A DNA stretch of 64,000 bases, taken from assembly GCA_030068145.1 (NCBI GenBank), contig JAPJBO010000308.1, forward strand, positions 62,001 to 126,000, read 5' to 3'. The position numbers were made by a program, and so were the translations under genes. This DNA comes from Diplonema papillatum. Lineage: Eukaryota; Euglenozoa; Diplonemea; Diplonemida; Diplonemidae. A model generated the notes under the pieces. The model had not been told where the DNA came from. It saw only the letters and a list, made by a program, of their open reading frames with translations, and did not search any database. This document shows, one piece after another, positions 21,925 to 32,534 of this stretch (positions are counted from its first letter, which is position 1; the number at the start of each line of letters is the position of its first letter).

Positions 21925-22867
21925 GGCAACGACCGACGGAACATTGCGTCCTCTATCCTGACCTACCAGCTCAGGGCCCTGAGGTACTCGCCAAGCTTGA
22001 AGTCGGCGAAGCTTGAGGCGGCGTTGCCGTGGTGAGGGAGGTCGGCGCGCTTGAATATCGGCTGGAGGGGAACGCGGCCCACCTTGCCATACAGCACCGT
22101 CGAAGCTTACCTGGCAGCGCAGCCGCTTCGCCCGGAGCGAGGGAGTCGCGTGACAGAATGTCCTTCAGCTACCAAATGAGACCCTTCTTCATGCCCGGGG
22201 TACAGTCAGCGATGGTGACCGCCGTGCCATCTAGACTCGAAACACAGGCCCCCCAGGCGGGCCGGCACACACACACACCACCAGACACCGCATGTCCGGC
22301 GTAGCGACACAGTAAGAGATACAGCCGAGAACACCCGCTGCCTGGTACTCTGCTCCAGGTCGAAGTCAGTTCCTGGAAGCGACAGTTGCCAGACACCAAA
22401 ACAGAATCGAAGGATACACACTTGCACGAAATTAGCTGACATTAGCCTCCATTCATTACTGTTCACTAACCACGCCACCGTTTACAAGAGAACGGAAAAG
22501 GCACACGAACGAGTCACTTGCTCGAGCAAAGAACTTTCTTGAGCGCAGATCAGAACGAGGGAGGTAAGACGCAACAGAAGCCAACTTCGCGGTTGCGCCA
22601 TGGAAACAGAAGAGAGAACGCAACGGTAGCACATCGATGCGCGCTTTATATGTGTCTCCTAATGGTGGGCAGAATGTGTGCAGGTTTGGTAGACGCAAGA
22701 ATATCGATGCGACAACAGTGATCGAACCCTGGGGCTACCATGTAATGTGGTAGTTGTATACGGTTTTCATCAAGTAAGCCCAGTCAAGGAATACAGGACG
22801 AGAAATAGTGTGGGGTCATCAATTAAATGAGCTGCTTCTTCATGAAGCCAGACAAGGGAAGCAGGGA
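21925..22867. other. Decayed sequence and 3' flank of secreted gene copy 2
   Basis: 21900-22050 holds an imperfect inverted repeat around GCCGTGGTGAGGGAGGTC. From about 22465 onward the sequence matches 19860-20267, the 3' flank of copy 1. No separate gene is recognised. Confidence 0.5.
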
Positions 22868-23464
22868 TTACCCTTCGAGGTCGCCGTTGCCACCACCGTT
22901 GCCGCAGGTCAACGCTTCCTCTTCCGACGAGAAGCACCCGCCACAGCCTGCGAACCGCTGGAACGACGGGCATCCGGAAACTCCGCAAGCCAGCGCTGCG
23001 TCGGCCGTCGCGAAGCAGCCGCCGCATCCTTTGAACGGCGACGAAGCTGGGCACGAAGAGCACTGCGACGCTTCTTCTTCCGTCTGGTGACACACATTGC
23101 AGCCGGCCGTCGTTCCCACGGGGCACGCTTGGTTCGCTCCCGGCTGGCAGGCCGCAGCTAATTGGGCCGTGGCCCAGCACTGGCCGCACGAAGCCTCCTC
23201 TCTCCAAGACGGGCACGTCCCCACAGGGGGCGGTGTGCTAGGAGTAGAAGGCGTAGGAGGCGTCGGGGGTGGGACAGGTGCAGGAGGCGAAGGCGGAGGC
23301 GGAGGCGGACCCCACGGAAAGGGAGGGGTCGCTGGTGGTGTGGCCGGAGGAGACTTCGGTGTGTCTGGAGTCCCGCATCCACTACCGGACGGAGCCTTTG
23401 CCCATGAATATGCTCTCGACGACCCGCACAGAGCCGCAACGACAAGAATGGACAGCGTTCTCAT
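22868..23464 (-). CDS. Secreted Cys-rich protein, copy 2 of 3
   Basis: 198 residues, nearly identical to copy 1: same signal peptide, Pro-rich linker (one residue shorter, PPPTPPTPS) and same three CPS...CGxC units. The frame is open 23 codons further upstream, but the homologous start MRTLSILVV is preferred because the upstream residues differ between copies and precede the signal peptide. The 5'-motif is present but eroded (23492-23510). High identity extends over both flanks, so copies 1 and 2 are a recent tandem duplication with a period of about 2.6 kb. Confidence 0.8.
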   Translation of the reverse strand: MRTLSILVVAALCGSSRAYSWAKAPSGSGCGTPDTPKSPPATPPATPPFPWGPPPPPPSPPAPVPPPTPPTPSTPSTPPPVGTCPSWREEASCGQCWATAQLAAACQPGANQACPVGTTAGCNVCHQTEEEASQCSSCPASSPFKGCGGCFATADAALACGVSGCPSFQRFAGCGGCFSSEEEALTCGNGGGNGDLEG

Positions 23465-23651
23465 ATTATCTTCTTCGACTTTGTGTTGTTGTTTTAGTGA
23501 AGGTTCGCCTATTTGTTGTGTGTCACACGGCAACCTGCGGATAAGAAATGTGAGCAGAATACACTTGAGTTCAGCTCACAGCTCAAGGGCAAGAGGGGGA
23601 AATGGCCAAACACCGGGGTGAGCTCACAGCTCACACGGTCGACCACTGCCT

Positions 23652-23885
23652 TGCATGGGCTTTGTTCTGTCCTGTTTGACGGAACGTTTACAAGAGCCAA
23701 GGCGAGAATAGACGGCCTACCTTCTGAGTTACGTACAGGGGTTCCTTGTTCCCGCTGTTACTAGGTTGGTCCACTTGGTAGTAGTGTCGTGGTCGTTCCC
23801 GGGAAACAGGACTTCCAACGTACATCCAAGGAATCGGAGCACCGGTTGCCCCAGGGAGCTTTGCTCCACGCCTGGAAAGGACCAT
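23652..23885 (+). repeat. Dispersed repeat J, copy 1
   Basis: The block AGACGGCCTACCTTCTGAG, then CAGGGGTTCCTTGT, GGTCGTTCCCGGGA and CCAAGGAATCG, recurs in the same order and orientation at 25616-25845 (about 75% identical). Each copy precedes a SINE or SINE-like region or a repeat-rich stretch. No coding content. Confidence 0.75.
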
Positions 23886-23904
23886 GTGGGCGACCCCTTG
23901 GGGG

Positions 23905-24155
23905 GCTCCTGGTCTAGTGGTTAGGACGTCGGACTATTATCCCATTTATCCCATTCGTCCACGGTTCGATTCCTCCTCAACCACTATTTCAGGTGTTCAG
24001 GGATTGGCTCCTGAATGCAACTCCTAGCCCAGTCTCTGTAAAAAAACGGCTGCACAGGTTGACCGTGTGGGTGCCAAAGTGGCCCGAATACGATCCAGGG
24101 AGAGGCGACTACCATAGAAAATGGGGTACCCTGAGACGTTTACCCAAAAAAAAAA
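23905..24155 (+). repeat. tRNA-derived SINE 1
   Basis: The head resembles a tRNA, with box A CTGGTCTAGTGGTTAGGACG and box B GGTTCGATTCC about 50 bases later. A body of about 160 bases (GTGTTCAGGGATTGGCTCC and following) ends in an A-rich tail (ten A) at about 24146-24155. This is the layout of a polymerase III-transcribed SINE with a poly(A) end. Confidence 0.7.
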
Positions 24156-24156
24156 C

Positions 24157-24390
24157 CCTGGGGCACACCTGGTCTAGCGGTCAGGGCGCCAGATTGTCAA
24201 CCTGAGGGTCGCTGGTTCGATTCCCTGACTGGCCAACTTCTCCAGGCGTTTGGGGATGAACTCCCAGATGCAAGCCCTGCGGAAACTGGTCCGCGAGAGG
24301 ATGGCTTCCATACCTAGTATGGTTTCCCAACCAAGGGGACCTCAAAGGAGTGGAGTAAGCTGCCCTGGTGGCCTGAGAAAAAAAAAGGCG
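24157..24390 (+). repeat. tRNA-derived SINE 2
   Basis: Same layout as SINE 1: box A CTGGTCTAGCGGTCAGGGC, anticodon-like loop, box B GGTTCGATTCC, a body containing CTCCCAGATGCAAGCCC and GGAGTGGAGTAAG, then nine A. The acceptor halves do not pair, so it is not a functional tRNA. Its body returns inverted at 25253-25435. Confidence 0.75.
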
Positions 24391-24394
24391 ATTA

Positions 24395-25082
24395 CATAGA
24401 TGGCCGGTTGACAACGTTATATAACGTTGTATAACGTTATAACGGTCATAACGTTATATAACGTTATATAACGGTCGAAAACGCAAAATAACGGAAAAAA
24501 TAACGCAAATAACGGTTTTTGGGAATTTTCAGATTTTGGCCATTTTTTGCCGATTTTTCCAGATTTCGGCCATTTTTACCCTTATTCCAGATTTCTGGCC
24601 ATATTTGGTGGTTTTTGGCCATTTTTGCCGATTTTCTCAGATTTTGGCCTATTTTGGTAGTACCTTCGACCTCCGTTTTTTAGCAGACGGTGCTTGACTG
24701 GAACGTTCACAGGAGGGGTCTTCTTCACAGATCTTTGAGCACTGAGTGTCAAACACTACCGGATTTGCCTCAAAACGAGCTGAAAACGCGCGATTTCACT
24801 CGCCACAGGGAGAAAAAAAAATTTGCGAGGGGTCTCCCCTACAGATTTCTCCCTACAACGGTATCATGTGACGAAAATAACGTTATAATAACGTTGTATA
24901 ACGTTATATAACGTTATTATAACGTTATATAACGTTATAACGGTCAAATAACGTTATTTTTCGACCAAAAATGGCAAATAACGGTTTTATAACGGTCAAT
25001 AACGGTTTTTCTGGATTTAGGGGGGGGGTAACAAATAACTCCGGGAATAACGTTATATAACGTTATATAACGGCCATCTATG
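24395..25082. mobile_element. TIR-bounded ATAACGTT-rich element (possible MITE)
   Basis: The 688-bp block opens with CATAGATGGCCG and closes with the exact reverse complement. Both ends carry arrays of the palindrome-rich ATAACGTTATAT (about 24412-24516 and 24875-25075). The middle (24520-24660) is a T-rich array of GGCCATTTTT/GATTTTCCAGATTT units, and then unique sequence. No frame of transposase size exists. It sits between an upright and an inverted SINE copy. A non-autonomous DNA element is the best guess; target duplications are not clear. Confidence 0.6.
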
Positions 25083-25159
25083 CCGATTTCGTTTTCGTTT
25101 TCATAAGTCGGAACGTACTCTGCACCTCCTACGTACAAGGTTCCTTGTTGGCGATGGAG

Positions 25160-25250
25160 CCCATGTAAGCCTGAGGGTCACCGGTTCGATTCCTTGTTAG
25201 CCCAAGTTTTGTGTCAGCCGCGGTTGTGCGGGTGACGAGCTCTTATTTTT
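25160..25250 (+). repeat. SINE head fragment
   Basis: It carries CCTGAGGGTCACCGGTTCGATTCC (read in pieces), matching the 3' half of the tRNA-like head of SINE 2, then a short unrelated tail with TATTTTTAG. It abuts the inverted SINE 3. Confidence 0.55.
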
Positions 25251-25252
25251 AG

Positions 25253-25435
25253 TTTGGGCCACCAGGGCGCCTTACTCCACTCCTCTGAGGTCCCCTGTTG
25301 TGGGGATGGTTGGAGACCTTACAATCATGTTGCAAGGAAGCCATCCCTTACTGCGGAGCAACTTCCGCCAGCAGTATAAGTTCTGTGTGACCTAGGGCTT
25401 GCATCTGGGAGTTAGTCCCTAATGACGATGATGGA
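25253..25435 (-). repeat. SINE 3, inverted relative to SINE 2
   Basis: On the minus strand it repeats the SINE 2 body in order: AACTCCCAGATGCAAGCCC, GGATGGCTTCC, GGGGACCTC and GAGTGGAGTAAG, and GGTGGCC before an A-rich end. The tRNA-like head is missing. SINE 2 and SINE 3 together form an inverted pair around the ATAACGTT element. Confidence 0.75.
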
Positions 25436-25615
25436 AAGAGAGTTGTTTTCGTTGAACGCAGTGTCTGATCGTTTTCGCGTAAAGCTGGATTCAGGACGCA
25501 AGTGGAAACGCCACGGTTTGCGGTGACGAGCTTCTCATTTCCTCCAACATTTCATGTTTGGTTAGAAAAAAAAGCGATTTCGTGTTGTTGCGTCAGAAGC
25601 TGCTCGATCCGGTGA

Positions 25616-25845
25616 ACGAGGCTGTTCTGTTCTTTAGCGGAACATTTGCTGCAGCCGAGGCGAGATTAGACGGCCTACCTTCTGAGCGTAGTACAGGGGT
25701 TCCTTGTGCCCGCTGTTTACTCCGTTGTTTGTTGGTCCACCTAGTATTGTTTTCCGGTCGTTCCCGGGATACAGAATACCTCCAAGGAATCGAAGCTACC
25801 GGTTGCTTCGGGGAGCTCACCCCCAACGCCTGGAAAGTTCGTCAG
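25616..25845 (+). repeat. Dispersed repeat J, copy 2
   Basis: Matches 23652-23885 in the same orientation, with shared blocks GACGGCCTACCTTCTGAG, CAGGGGTTCCTTGT and ATCGAAGC.ACCGGTTGC. Confidence 0.75.
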
Positions 25846-27380
25846 CAAGGAACAGATCTACGATCTCTGGGGTAGTACGTTGGCGCCTTGCCACTGGACC
25901 AGGTTTCCGGCTTGGCGACCGAATGAATGATAAACCGGGTATCGGTTTTCGGTTCTCGATACGGTGGATACCTGTCGCAGGCTAGTTCTTTGAGAACAGG
26001 TGAGGTGGTTTCTTGTGCTCCCTCATCGCCATCCTTGGCGCGTTTGTTTGTTTCGTGTTCGGTTTCGTTCTTTTGACCACTGTAAAACGAGTGGTCAACC
26101 AGTGGTTGGACAGGCTTGAAAGATAGCCGCATTGCTACCTTGCACACCGCAATGGGGCTCGCTGCGTTCACTTGGGCTTAGGGTTCGGTTGACGAATGTC
26201 TGCGGTCCAGGGTGGCGCAGCGTATCTTCTCCATGGCGTTCGTCACCGAGAAGACGCTGTCGACCCCCGTCGCGTTAGCTGTGCGGCCAGCACCGCCATG
26301 TGGGTCGACAGAGCGGGAAACTTCTCTGCTGCCGTTCCCCCCCCAACACGTGTTTCTCCCCCATAATGAGGGGTTTTTTTTTTTTGGCATCGGGGTACGG
26401 CTCGACCATGTAAACCGTACCTTTGGTACCAGGGAAAGCCTGCTACACGGGAGCCAAGCTTCACATGTTCGGCGGTACTGCAGAGCCACGGGCCTACGGG
26501 TCAAGTTCCCATACTAAAGCATCAAGGCGTGGCGCACCTTGGGGCTTGGCGCTTGCGCTGAACACAAGCTCGTCGAGACGGTCAGCCACAGGGCAGAGCG
26601 GACGGGGGAATGGCACTATGCTGCCTCCGACTCAAGCTTTGCAAGCTGTGGTTGGCCGTCACGTTCCTGGACCAGGAGCGGACTTTTTCTTCTTCACGAC
26701 GGGGTATTTGCCGGGATTCTTTGTAGTTAACCCCCGGAATTCTCCGTCGGCTACTCACTCCTGCAATAGGAGAATGCTGCTACTGCAAGTTTCACTGGAA
26801 TACAGAAAAGGGGGAAAAACAAGGGTCTAACGTACGATGGGGTAGCCTCCCGAGATTTTCCCCGCCAGCCAGCCCAAAGGAACCTGAAGTTCGTTCGTAA
26901 TGCCGTGTGGAATTCCCTCGATGAATCGCAACACTGCTCACGGACCACTCCGGCCGAGCAAAGCCATGTAAAACGTCACCTTCCGCCGACCGTCGTTTAC
27001 AAAAGAACGGGAGAGGACACATTCGAGCAACGAATTTCTTGAGCGGAGGTCAGAACGAGGGAGGTAAAACGCAACTGAAGACAACTTCGCGGCTGCGCCA
27101 TGGAAATAAGAGTGGGCACGCAACGGAAGAGCATCGACACGCTCTTTATAATTTCAGCAGGCTTGTCTTCTAAATGATGTGTGCAAAAGGTTGGTAGACG
27201 CCAGAAGAATCGATGCTACGACAGTGATCGAGCCCTGGGGCCACCATGTAATGGTACTTGTATACGGTTTTCATCCACGAAACCCAGTTAAGGACTACAG
27301 GACGAGAAATAATGTGAGGACATCAAATGAATGAGCGGATAATCTTGTTTCTTCATGAAGCCAGACAGGGACTGCAGGTC
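25846..27380. other. No gene recognised; 3' flank of copy 3 at right
   Basis: A T-run lies at 26373-26385. Frames on both strands between 26180 and 26830 have no recognisable content. From about 26985 the sequence matches the 3' flank of the other two secreted-gene copies. Confidence 0.45.
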
Positions 27381-27980
27381 TTAACCTTCGAGACCGCCGT
27401 TGCCACCACCGTTGCCGCAGGTCAACGCTTCCTCTTCCGACGAGAAGCACCCGCCACAGCCTGCGAACCGCTGGAACGACGGGCATCCGGAAACTCCGCA
27501 AGCCAGCGCTGCGTTGGCCGTCGCGAAGCATCCGCCGCATCCTTTGAACGGCACCGAAGCTGCGCACGAGCACTGCGACGCTTCTTCTTCCGACGAGTGG
27601 CACTGGTTGCAGCCGGCCGTCGATCCAACAGGGCACGGAATGTTACCGCCTTGCGGCTGGCAGGCCGCAGCTAATTGGGTTGTGGCCCAGCACTGGCCGC
27701 ACGAAGCCTCCTCTCTCCAAGACGGGCACGTCCCCACAGGGGGCGGTGTGCTAGGAGTAGAAGGCGTAGGAGGAGTGACAGGGGGTGGGACAGGTGCAGG
27801 AGGCGAAGGCGGAGACGGAGGCGGACCCCAAGGAAAGGGAGGGGTCGCTGGTGGTGTGGCCGGAGGAGATTTCGGTGTGTCCGGCGTCCCGCATCCACTA
27901 CCGGACGGAGCCTTTGCCCATGAATATGCTCTCGACGACCCGCACAGAGCCGCAACGACAAGAATGGACAGCGTCCTCAT
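27381..27980 (-). CDS. Secreted Cys-rich protein, copy 3 of 3
   Basis: 199 residues. Signal peptide, linker and outer two Cys units match copies 1 and 2. The stretch between units one and two has changed (QPQGGNIPCPVGSTAGCNQC in place of QPGANQACPVGTTAGCNVC), and unit two has lost one Cys of a pair (CSCAAS for CSSCPASS). This copy is older than the 1/2 split. The 5'-motif is intact at about 28008-28029 just before the start codon. Conservation of the frame and cysteines against a diverged background suggests selection on the protein. Confidence 0.8.
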   Translation of the reverse strand: MRTLSILVVAALCGSSRAYSWAKAPSGSGCGTPDTPKSPPATPPATPPFPWGPPPSPPSPPAPVPPPVTPPTPSTPSTPPPVGTCPSWREEASCGQCWATTQLAAACQPQGGNIPCPVGSTAGCNQCHSSEEEASQCSCAASVPFKGCGGCFATANAALACGVSGCPSFQRFAGCGGCFSSEEEALTCGNGGGNGGLEG

Positions 27981-28059
27981 ATTTTCTTCTTTGACTTTGT
28001 TGTTGTTGTTTTAGAGTGAAAGTTCGCTAATTGTTGTGTGTCACACGGAGACAGGAAAG

Positions 28060-28190
28060 TGTTTTGATGAACGCTTGCGCCCGCCACTAAACCCAGATAT
28101 ACCTGTGTTTCCTGTGGCTACAGCACATTTGCGTCCTTTGTGATTGGAATATTGTTGCGATAGTGGGGAGTCATCGGCATGCCGATGAGA
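28060..28190 (+). repeat. Dispersed family A, partial copy
   Basis: Carries GAACGCTTGCGCCCGCCACT, AAACCCAGATATACCTGTGT and GCTACAGCACATTTGCGTCC, then GAATATTGTTGCGATAGTG. These last blocks are also found in the minus-oriented copy at 61925-62185. Confidence 0.75.
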
Positions 28191-28624
28191 ACCACACTAT
28201 GCCTGCCTAATGCAGATTCTCACCATAGATTTTTTGCATTCTAACCCAAACTATGCCTGCCTTTCGCTGCGTGACACCGGATAGGTCACGCTTCGTCCCT
28301 CTTGGCGCGCTTCCGTCGTGGGAATGCAACTGCTGCTTGTGACAACCTCGTGGTCAGATCCTGACTCGGAGTCCCTCGTTCTCACGCACTTCAATTATTA
28401 TGAACGTACTGCACGGCCATCGTAGCGACGGATATACAGCCACAATGCTGTGGAATAAGCACGAATTGGTCGAATTTAACCTGCAGCACTGCTTTCTGCG
28501 GAAGTACTGATAGTCCTCATGGCTGTTGTGCCCGGTCTCTCGCTTCCGGCGGAGCCGTGTCGGCGGGGTGCGCGATCGTCGACTCCTCGGGTAAATCCAG
28601 CGTGCAAAAGCAGAATCTCACTCA
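28191..28624. other. No gene recognised
   Basis: Nothing beyond short matches to neighbouring repeats. Confidence 0.4.
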
Positions 28625-28850
28625 AAAATACTCGAGGGACTGCCTTGTGCTCATTTCGAAGGAGGCTAGAGGGGGAGAAAACAATACAACTACTTTTCTG
28701 TTGAACGCGTAAATAAATTACGCCCACCACTAAACCCAGATTTATCTGTGTTTCGTGTGGGCTACAGCACATTTACCTCCTTTGATCAATCGCAACTGGC
28801 AGTCTCCTCAAGCATTTCCTACAAAGCAGGTGCTTATACAAAAATGATTC
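28625..28850 (+). repeat. Dispersed family A, near-full copy
   Basis: Order of blocks: ACTCGAGGGACTGCCTTGTG, GAAGGAGGCTAGAGGGGGAG, ACAATACAACTAC, TTGAACGCG, AAACCCAGATTTATCTGTG, GGGCTACAGCACATTTACC and ATTTCCTACAAAGCAGGTGC, then TTATACAAAA. The same order is seen at 45890-46110. Confidence 0.8.
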
Positions 28851-29265
28851 CATAGCTCGGCTCAGCGGGAGGAGGGACAGCAAGGCGTCAACACACGGAT
28901 GCGCTGCTGAATGAAGTCATGTGCGAGTGATGGAATGGATGGGATGCATGCTGCTTGAAGCAAGACTCGGAGAGAGAGTTCAAGAAATGCGGCTCCAGAG
29001 AAACGGTGCTAGCGACGGTTCTCACAAAACAACGTCCCCCGGCGAGAAAGAGCTAAAAGTGCCAGAACGTTATTGGTGTCTCTTTTTATTCTGTTTTTTT
29101 GTTTATTTTTTGTTTGCAATCCGGGAAGCGACTCTCGGGAACGGTCGGCGCTGCCTGATACAGCATCCGCCCCACCAGGCAACGGCTGATAAAGGAGGAC
29201 GTGAACGACGTGGTAGAGCGAGACGAGCGTCTGCGAGAGAGGGCGGCCGACCCGGAGCGGCGGGT
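28851..29265. other. No gene recognised
   Basis: One 135-residue plus frame crosses it but has no domain-like content. Confidence 0.4.
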
Positions 29266-29830
29266 GACAAATCACTCCACCGACCACACAATTCATCGAG
29301 AAAGAGCTCTCAATCTGTCAATCCTTGAGATCGTCCTGACCTAGTAAATTTTTTACATAAGCGCCAGCTTGAAAGGAAATGCTCGACGATGCTGCCCGAC
29401 AAAGATCAGAAGGGATCCCAAGTGCTGTAACTACCGAACCACGTGTTGAACGGACGTGAGGTCATGCGGGTCTACCCCTACACGACAAATCACACAAACA
29501 CAACAGGTCAAAAATCCTGAGTGAGAAAACATCACACGGTGGTGTAAGCGAAGAACAAAAAGGGATGAAGTGGAGCAGGGAGGCCGCGGTGGAGTGGGTG
29601 AAGCAGGCGACGGGGCTCCAAGTTCCGTCCGCTTTCCATTTTCGTCCGGACAATGGTCGGCTGCGGCCGATTATCCGGTTGGCAGGGGTTGCCGGCGCTT
29701 CCGCGGACGCTTACCTGAGGTGTAAGCGAAGAACAAATCAGATTGCGTTTGTATTGTATTTGCCCCTTACCTCTATATTTCCCCCCTTCCATTCGGAGTC
29801 GAAGCAGCTACGTCGAGAATTTCCCCGTGT
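29266..29830. repeat. Composite repeat: copy of 38012-38092 plus inverted copy of 43578-43870 with an insertion
   Basis: 29266-29330 matches 38012-38092 (ACAATTCATCGAGAAAGAGC). 29340-29830 is the reverse complement of 43578-43870 inside TVP23 intron 2 (blocks TAAGCGCCAGCTTGAAAGG and GACGTGAGGTCATGCGGGTC), interrupted by a 159-base insertion at 29560-29718. The insertion is flanked by exact 19-base direct repeats GGTGTAAGCGAAGAACAAA. The copy at 43680 is the empty site. Confidence 0.8.
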
Positions 29831-30904
29831 TGAGTCAAATTAAGCCGCATGCTCCACGCCTGGCGGTCCCTGAACCCATAATCTTTGATTTCTCGTTCGG
29901 GGAGTGCCGTGGGAGCCAAGATGACTTCTTGCGGGCTGCGTGGCGGTCGGCAAGGCGGGCCTGCTCTGCGCGGGCGTGGCCGTTTCTGCCGGCGCCGGAC
30001 GCGAGCTGCGCGATAGCATTGTCTACGAGAACACATGCAAGTGGGTGGAGCGAGGACGTCCCACATTGTCTGACGTCCTTCAGACTTATTCAGAGTACAC
30101 TTACCACATGGATTAGCACGCGCTTTCCCCAATGGGAGCAACGACGTTGTGAAACGAGCTCGGCACACTGTCCACAGACCCATCCTGAGCATCTTGATCC
30201 AAACTACAGTATTCAGACGTTTTGAAGTGTCTGGGGCTCAAGCGCGAGAAAATTCGGGGGTGAGACTTTATCTCGAGAACTTAGCCATTACGTTCAAATG
30301 GAAACTGCGCTGCGACTACAATCACGTTAGCAACACGTTGGGGCAAATAAGCTCTCGAGGGAGGGCTCGGGAAGGACTGAGAGCACCGCAAGCGCGAGGT
30401 GCATCACAGCATGCTGCGAACAGCGGAGACGATGGCTCTGGTGAGCCTCCACCAGCTGGGGTTGAGCAGTTGACGGGACACGTCCGCATTCTTGAACTGG
30501 TCAGCCTGCCTCGCACCGCCTGTCGGCAATCCGGGGGCGCCCCACGGCGTTCGCAGTGTCTGTGTGTGCGGGTGGTCATGACGAAAAGCAAGATGGGGTG
30601 AAACGCGTGACTTAAAGTGGGTTGTAGTATGGTTGAAGGCAAAACAGTGGTGTCACCTGAGGGGGGTAATCTCAGGGCCCCACGTGACAAAGCCGTTGTT
30701 AAGCAGCGGCTGCCGGTTTATCCCGTGACCCCTTTTATGTGTAGTTGGATAGTACGAATGAACTACGGTGTAAAAAGAGTGTTGGGGCACTCCTCTCTGC
30801 TAAGTTCCTTCGTAGCTCGCCGGGAAAGGGGAAAATATGGGTAACGAGAAGCAAAGAGATAACCCACTTGTCAGTTTTAGCAGTCGGTTTTGTGTTGCCG
30901 ACCG
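29831..30904. other. No gene recognised
   Basis: Open frames on both strands, none protein-like. The last exon of the aldehyde dehydrogenase gene would be expected downstream of 31700 in this direction but was not found. Confidence 0.4.
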
Positions 30905-31140
<236 letters not shown>

Positions 31141-31599
31141 TCTCAGTTGTGGGTAATCCCTGCGCGGAATATAGCTCATTGTGTGTGTGTGCGTGTGTGT
31201 GTGTGTGTTGTGTGTGGATGTGTGTGTGTCCGCCCCGCCAAACAACGAGCACCTCAGCGCACACGGCCGTGCCATGTTCGCCTTGCCATGTTCAAGGGCG
31301 GCATCAGGAAAGGGCGGAAGCACGTTCTCCGCAATACACAGCACCATACTTGGCCAGCATCTTTTTTGTTTGTGCGTACGTGTGTAAACCCTGTTTTGAG
31401 TGATTTAACACAGCACGCTGCCATCCGACACTTTTTGATATAGACAAGCAAGCTTGTTACCATAAAAAACTCTCCTTTCGAATCAACTCATACGGGACCC
31501 TACGTCAGGGGCTTGTCTATAAAGATTCCTCCCACGTAAATGTCCATAAGTTGCTCGGAGGTACTAAAAATCCCAGTTGCGGCATGTGCGGGTGGGTTT

Positions 31600-31680
31600 T
31601 GCTCGTGGTAGCGCCACACTGCAAGAATTGCTTTGCAGCCCCACCGAGACTGTGGCAAATTTGATGAGGGCGAACAAGTT
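31600..31680. repeat. Dispersed family H, copy in intron
   Basis: GGTAGCGCCACACTGCAAGA, then GAGACTGTGGCAAATTTGAT, matches 62825-62890 and 63110-63165. Here it lies just inside the second intron of the aldehyde dehydrogenase gene. Confidence 0.7.
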
Positions 31681-31700
31681 TTTACAACGAAAATGCATAC

Positions 31701-32534
31701 CACTTTTTGCGGGTGGTCAAGCATGAGCGTGTTGAGGACGAATCCGGTGCCGGACTGGATGTCGCGCGGGTTGTGCTTCGGGAAGGCGCCCCAGAGGCCG
31801 GTTGAGATGAAGTTGGACATGCAAGCCCAGTTGTTGACGCCGATGGAGCCCCACTCCAGGCGCTGCAGGACATAGTCGAAGTACTCACGGCCGAGGTCCT
31901 TTTCGGTCGAAGGGTGCACAATAAGCGTGCAGCTGAGCGACCCGAAGACGTCGTCGGAGTTGACCAGTTTGACCACCTTCTCGAAGAACTGCATCGAATC
32001 GTCGGCGTCGATCGCCAGCTCGACGAGCACAGGCGCAAACGCTTCGTTGCGGGTGGAGTAGGAGGGAACATCCGCCTCGGTGAGGTTCCGGATGACGATG
32101 GGCTGGATGCCGTGCGGCTTCTCGAACTTCAGCACCTCCTTTCCTTCCGCTTTGTACGCGTCCTCCGCGGCTTTGGCGCGGTCCTCGGTTCCGGGGTAGA
32201 ACACCGGCATCACCGCCGCGGCTTGGAACTTTTCCGCCACCTTCTTCATGAACTCCTCGCGGTGCTCCCAGTTCTTGCCGACGATCAGCAGCTGCGGCGA
32301 GGCGCAGACGGCCGACGAGTTCGCCAGCTTGAATCCGACCAGGGCCCCCGCCTGGGCGTCGAGCTCCTTCGCTGTGTACTTAGCGGACGGGACCACGACG
32401 TACGGCGACACGGCGCCGAGCTCCGCCGAAAACGGCTTCGTCACCTTCTTCTCCCCGGACTTCTTCGCCTTGTCGTCGCCCCACACGATTTTGTCGTACG
32501 TCGCGCAGCCGCCAGTCATCATCAAGCAGTCGAC
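31701..32534 (-). CDS. Aldehyde dehydrogenase family, exon 2
   Basis: 278 codons in phase 0, from acceptor TCCTTAG to donor GTATGC. It reads VDCLMMTGGCATYDKIVWG, joining exactly to exon 1 (ALTKHAQ). The general-base Glu lies in KPFSAELGAVSP, the nucleophile Cys in NSSAVCASPQLL, and the conserved EAFAPVL, FGSLSCTLIVHP and LWGAFPKH blocks are present. These fit the NAD(P)-dependent aldehyde dehydrogenase superfamily, nearest to the acyl-CoA reductase-like branch with a VLGAGN-type nucleotide-binding loop. Substrate unknown. The family normally has 30-60 more residues after DHPQK, so at least one more exon should lie below 31700. Reading past the donor gives unrelated sequence. Confidence 0.88.

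Noticed and set aside
31500-31700. Aldehyde dehydrogenase C-terminus read through to the stop at 31500
   Set aside because: After DHPQKV the frame loses family resemblance and enters a dispersed repeat, and a GTATGC donor sits exactly at the break.
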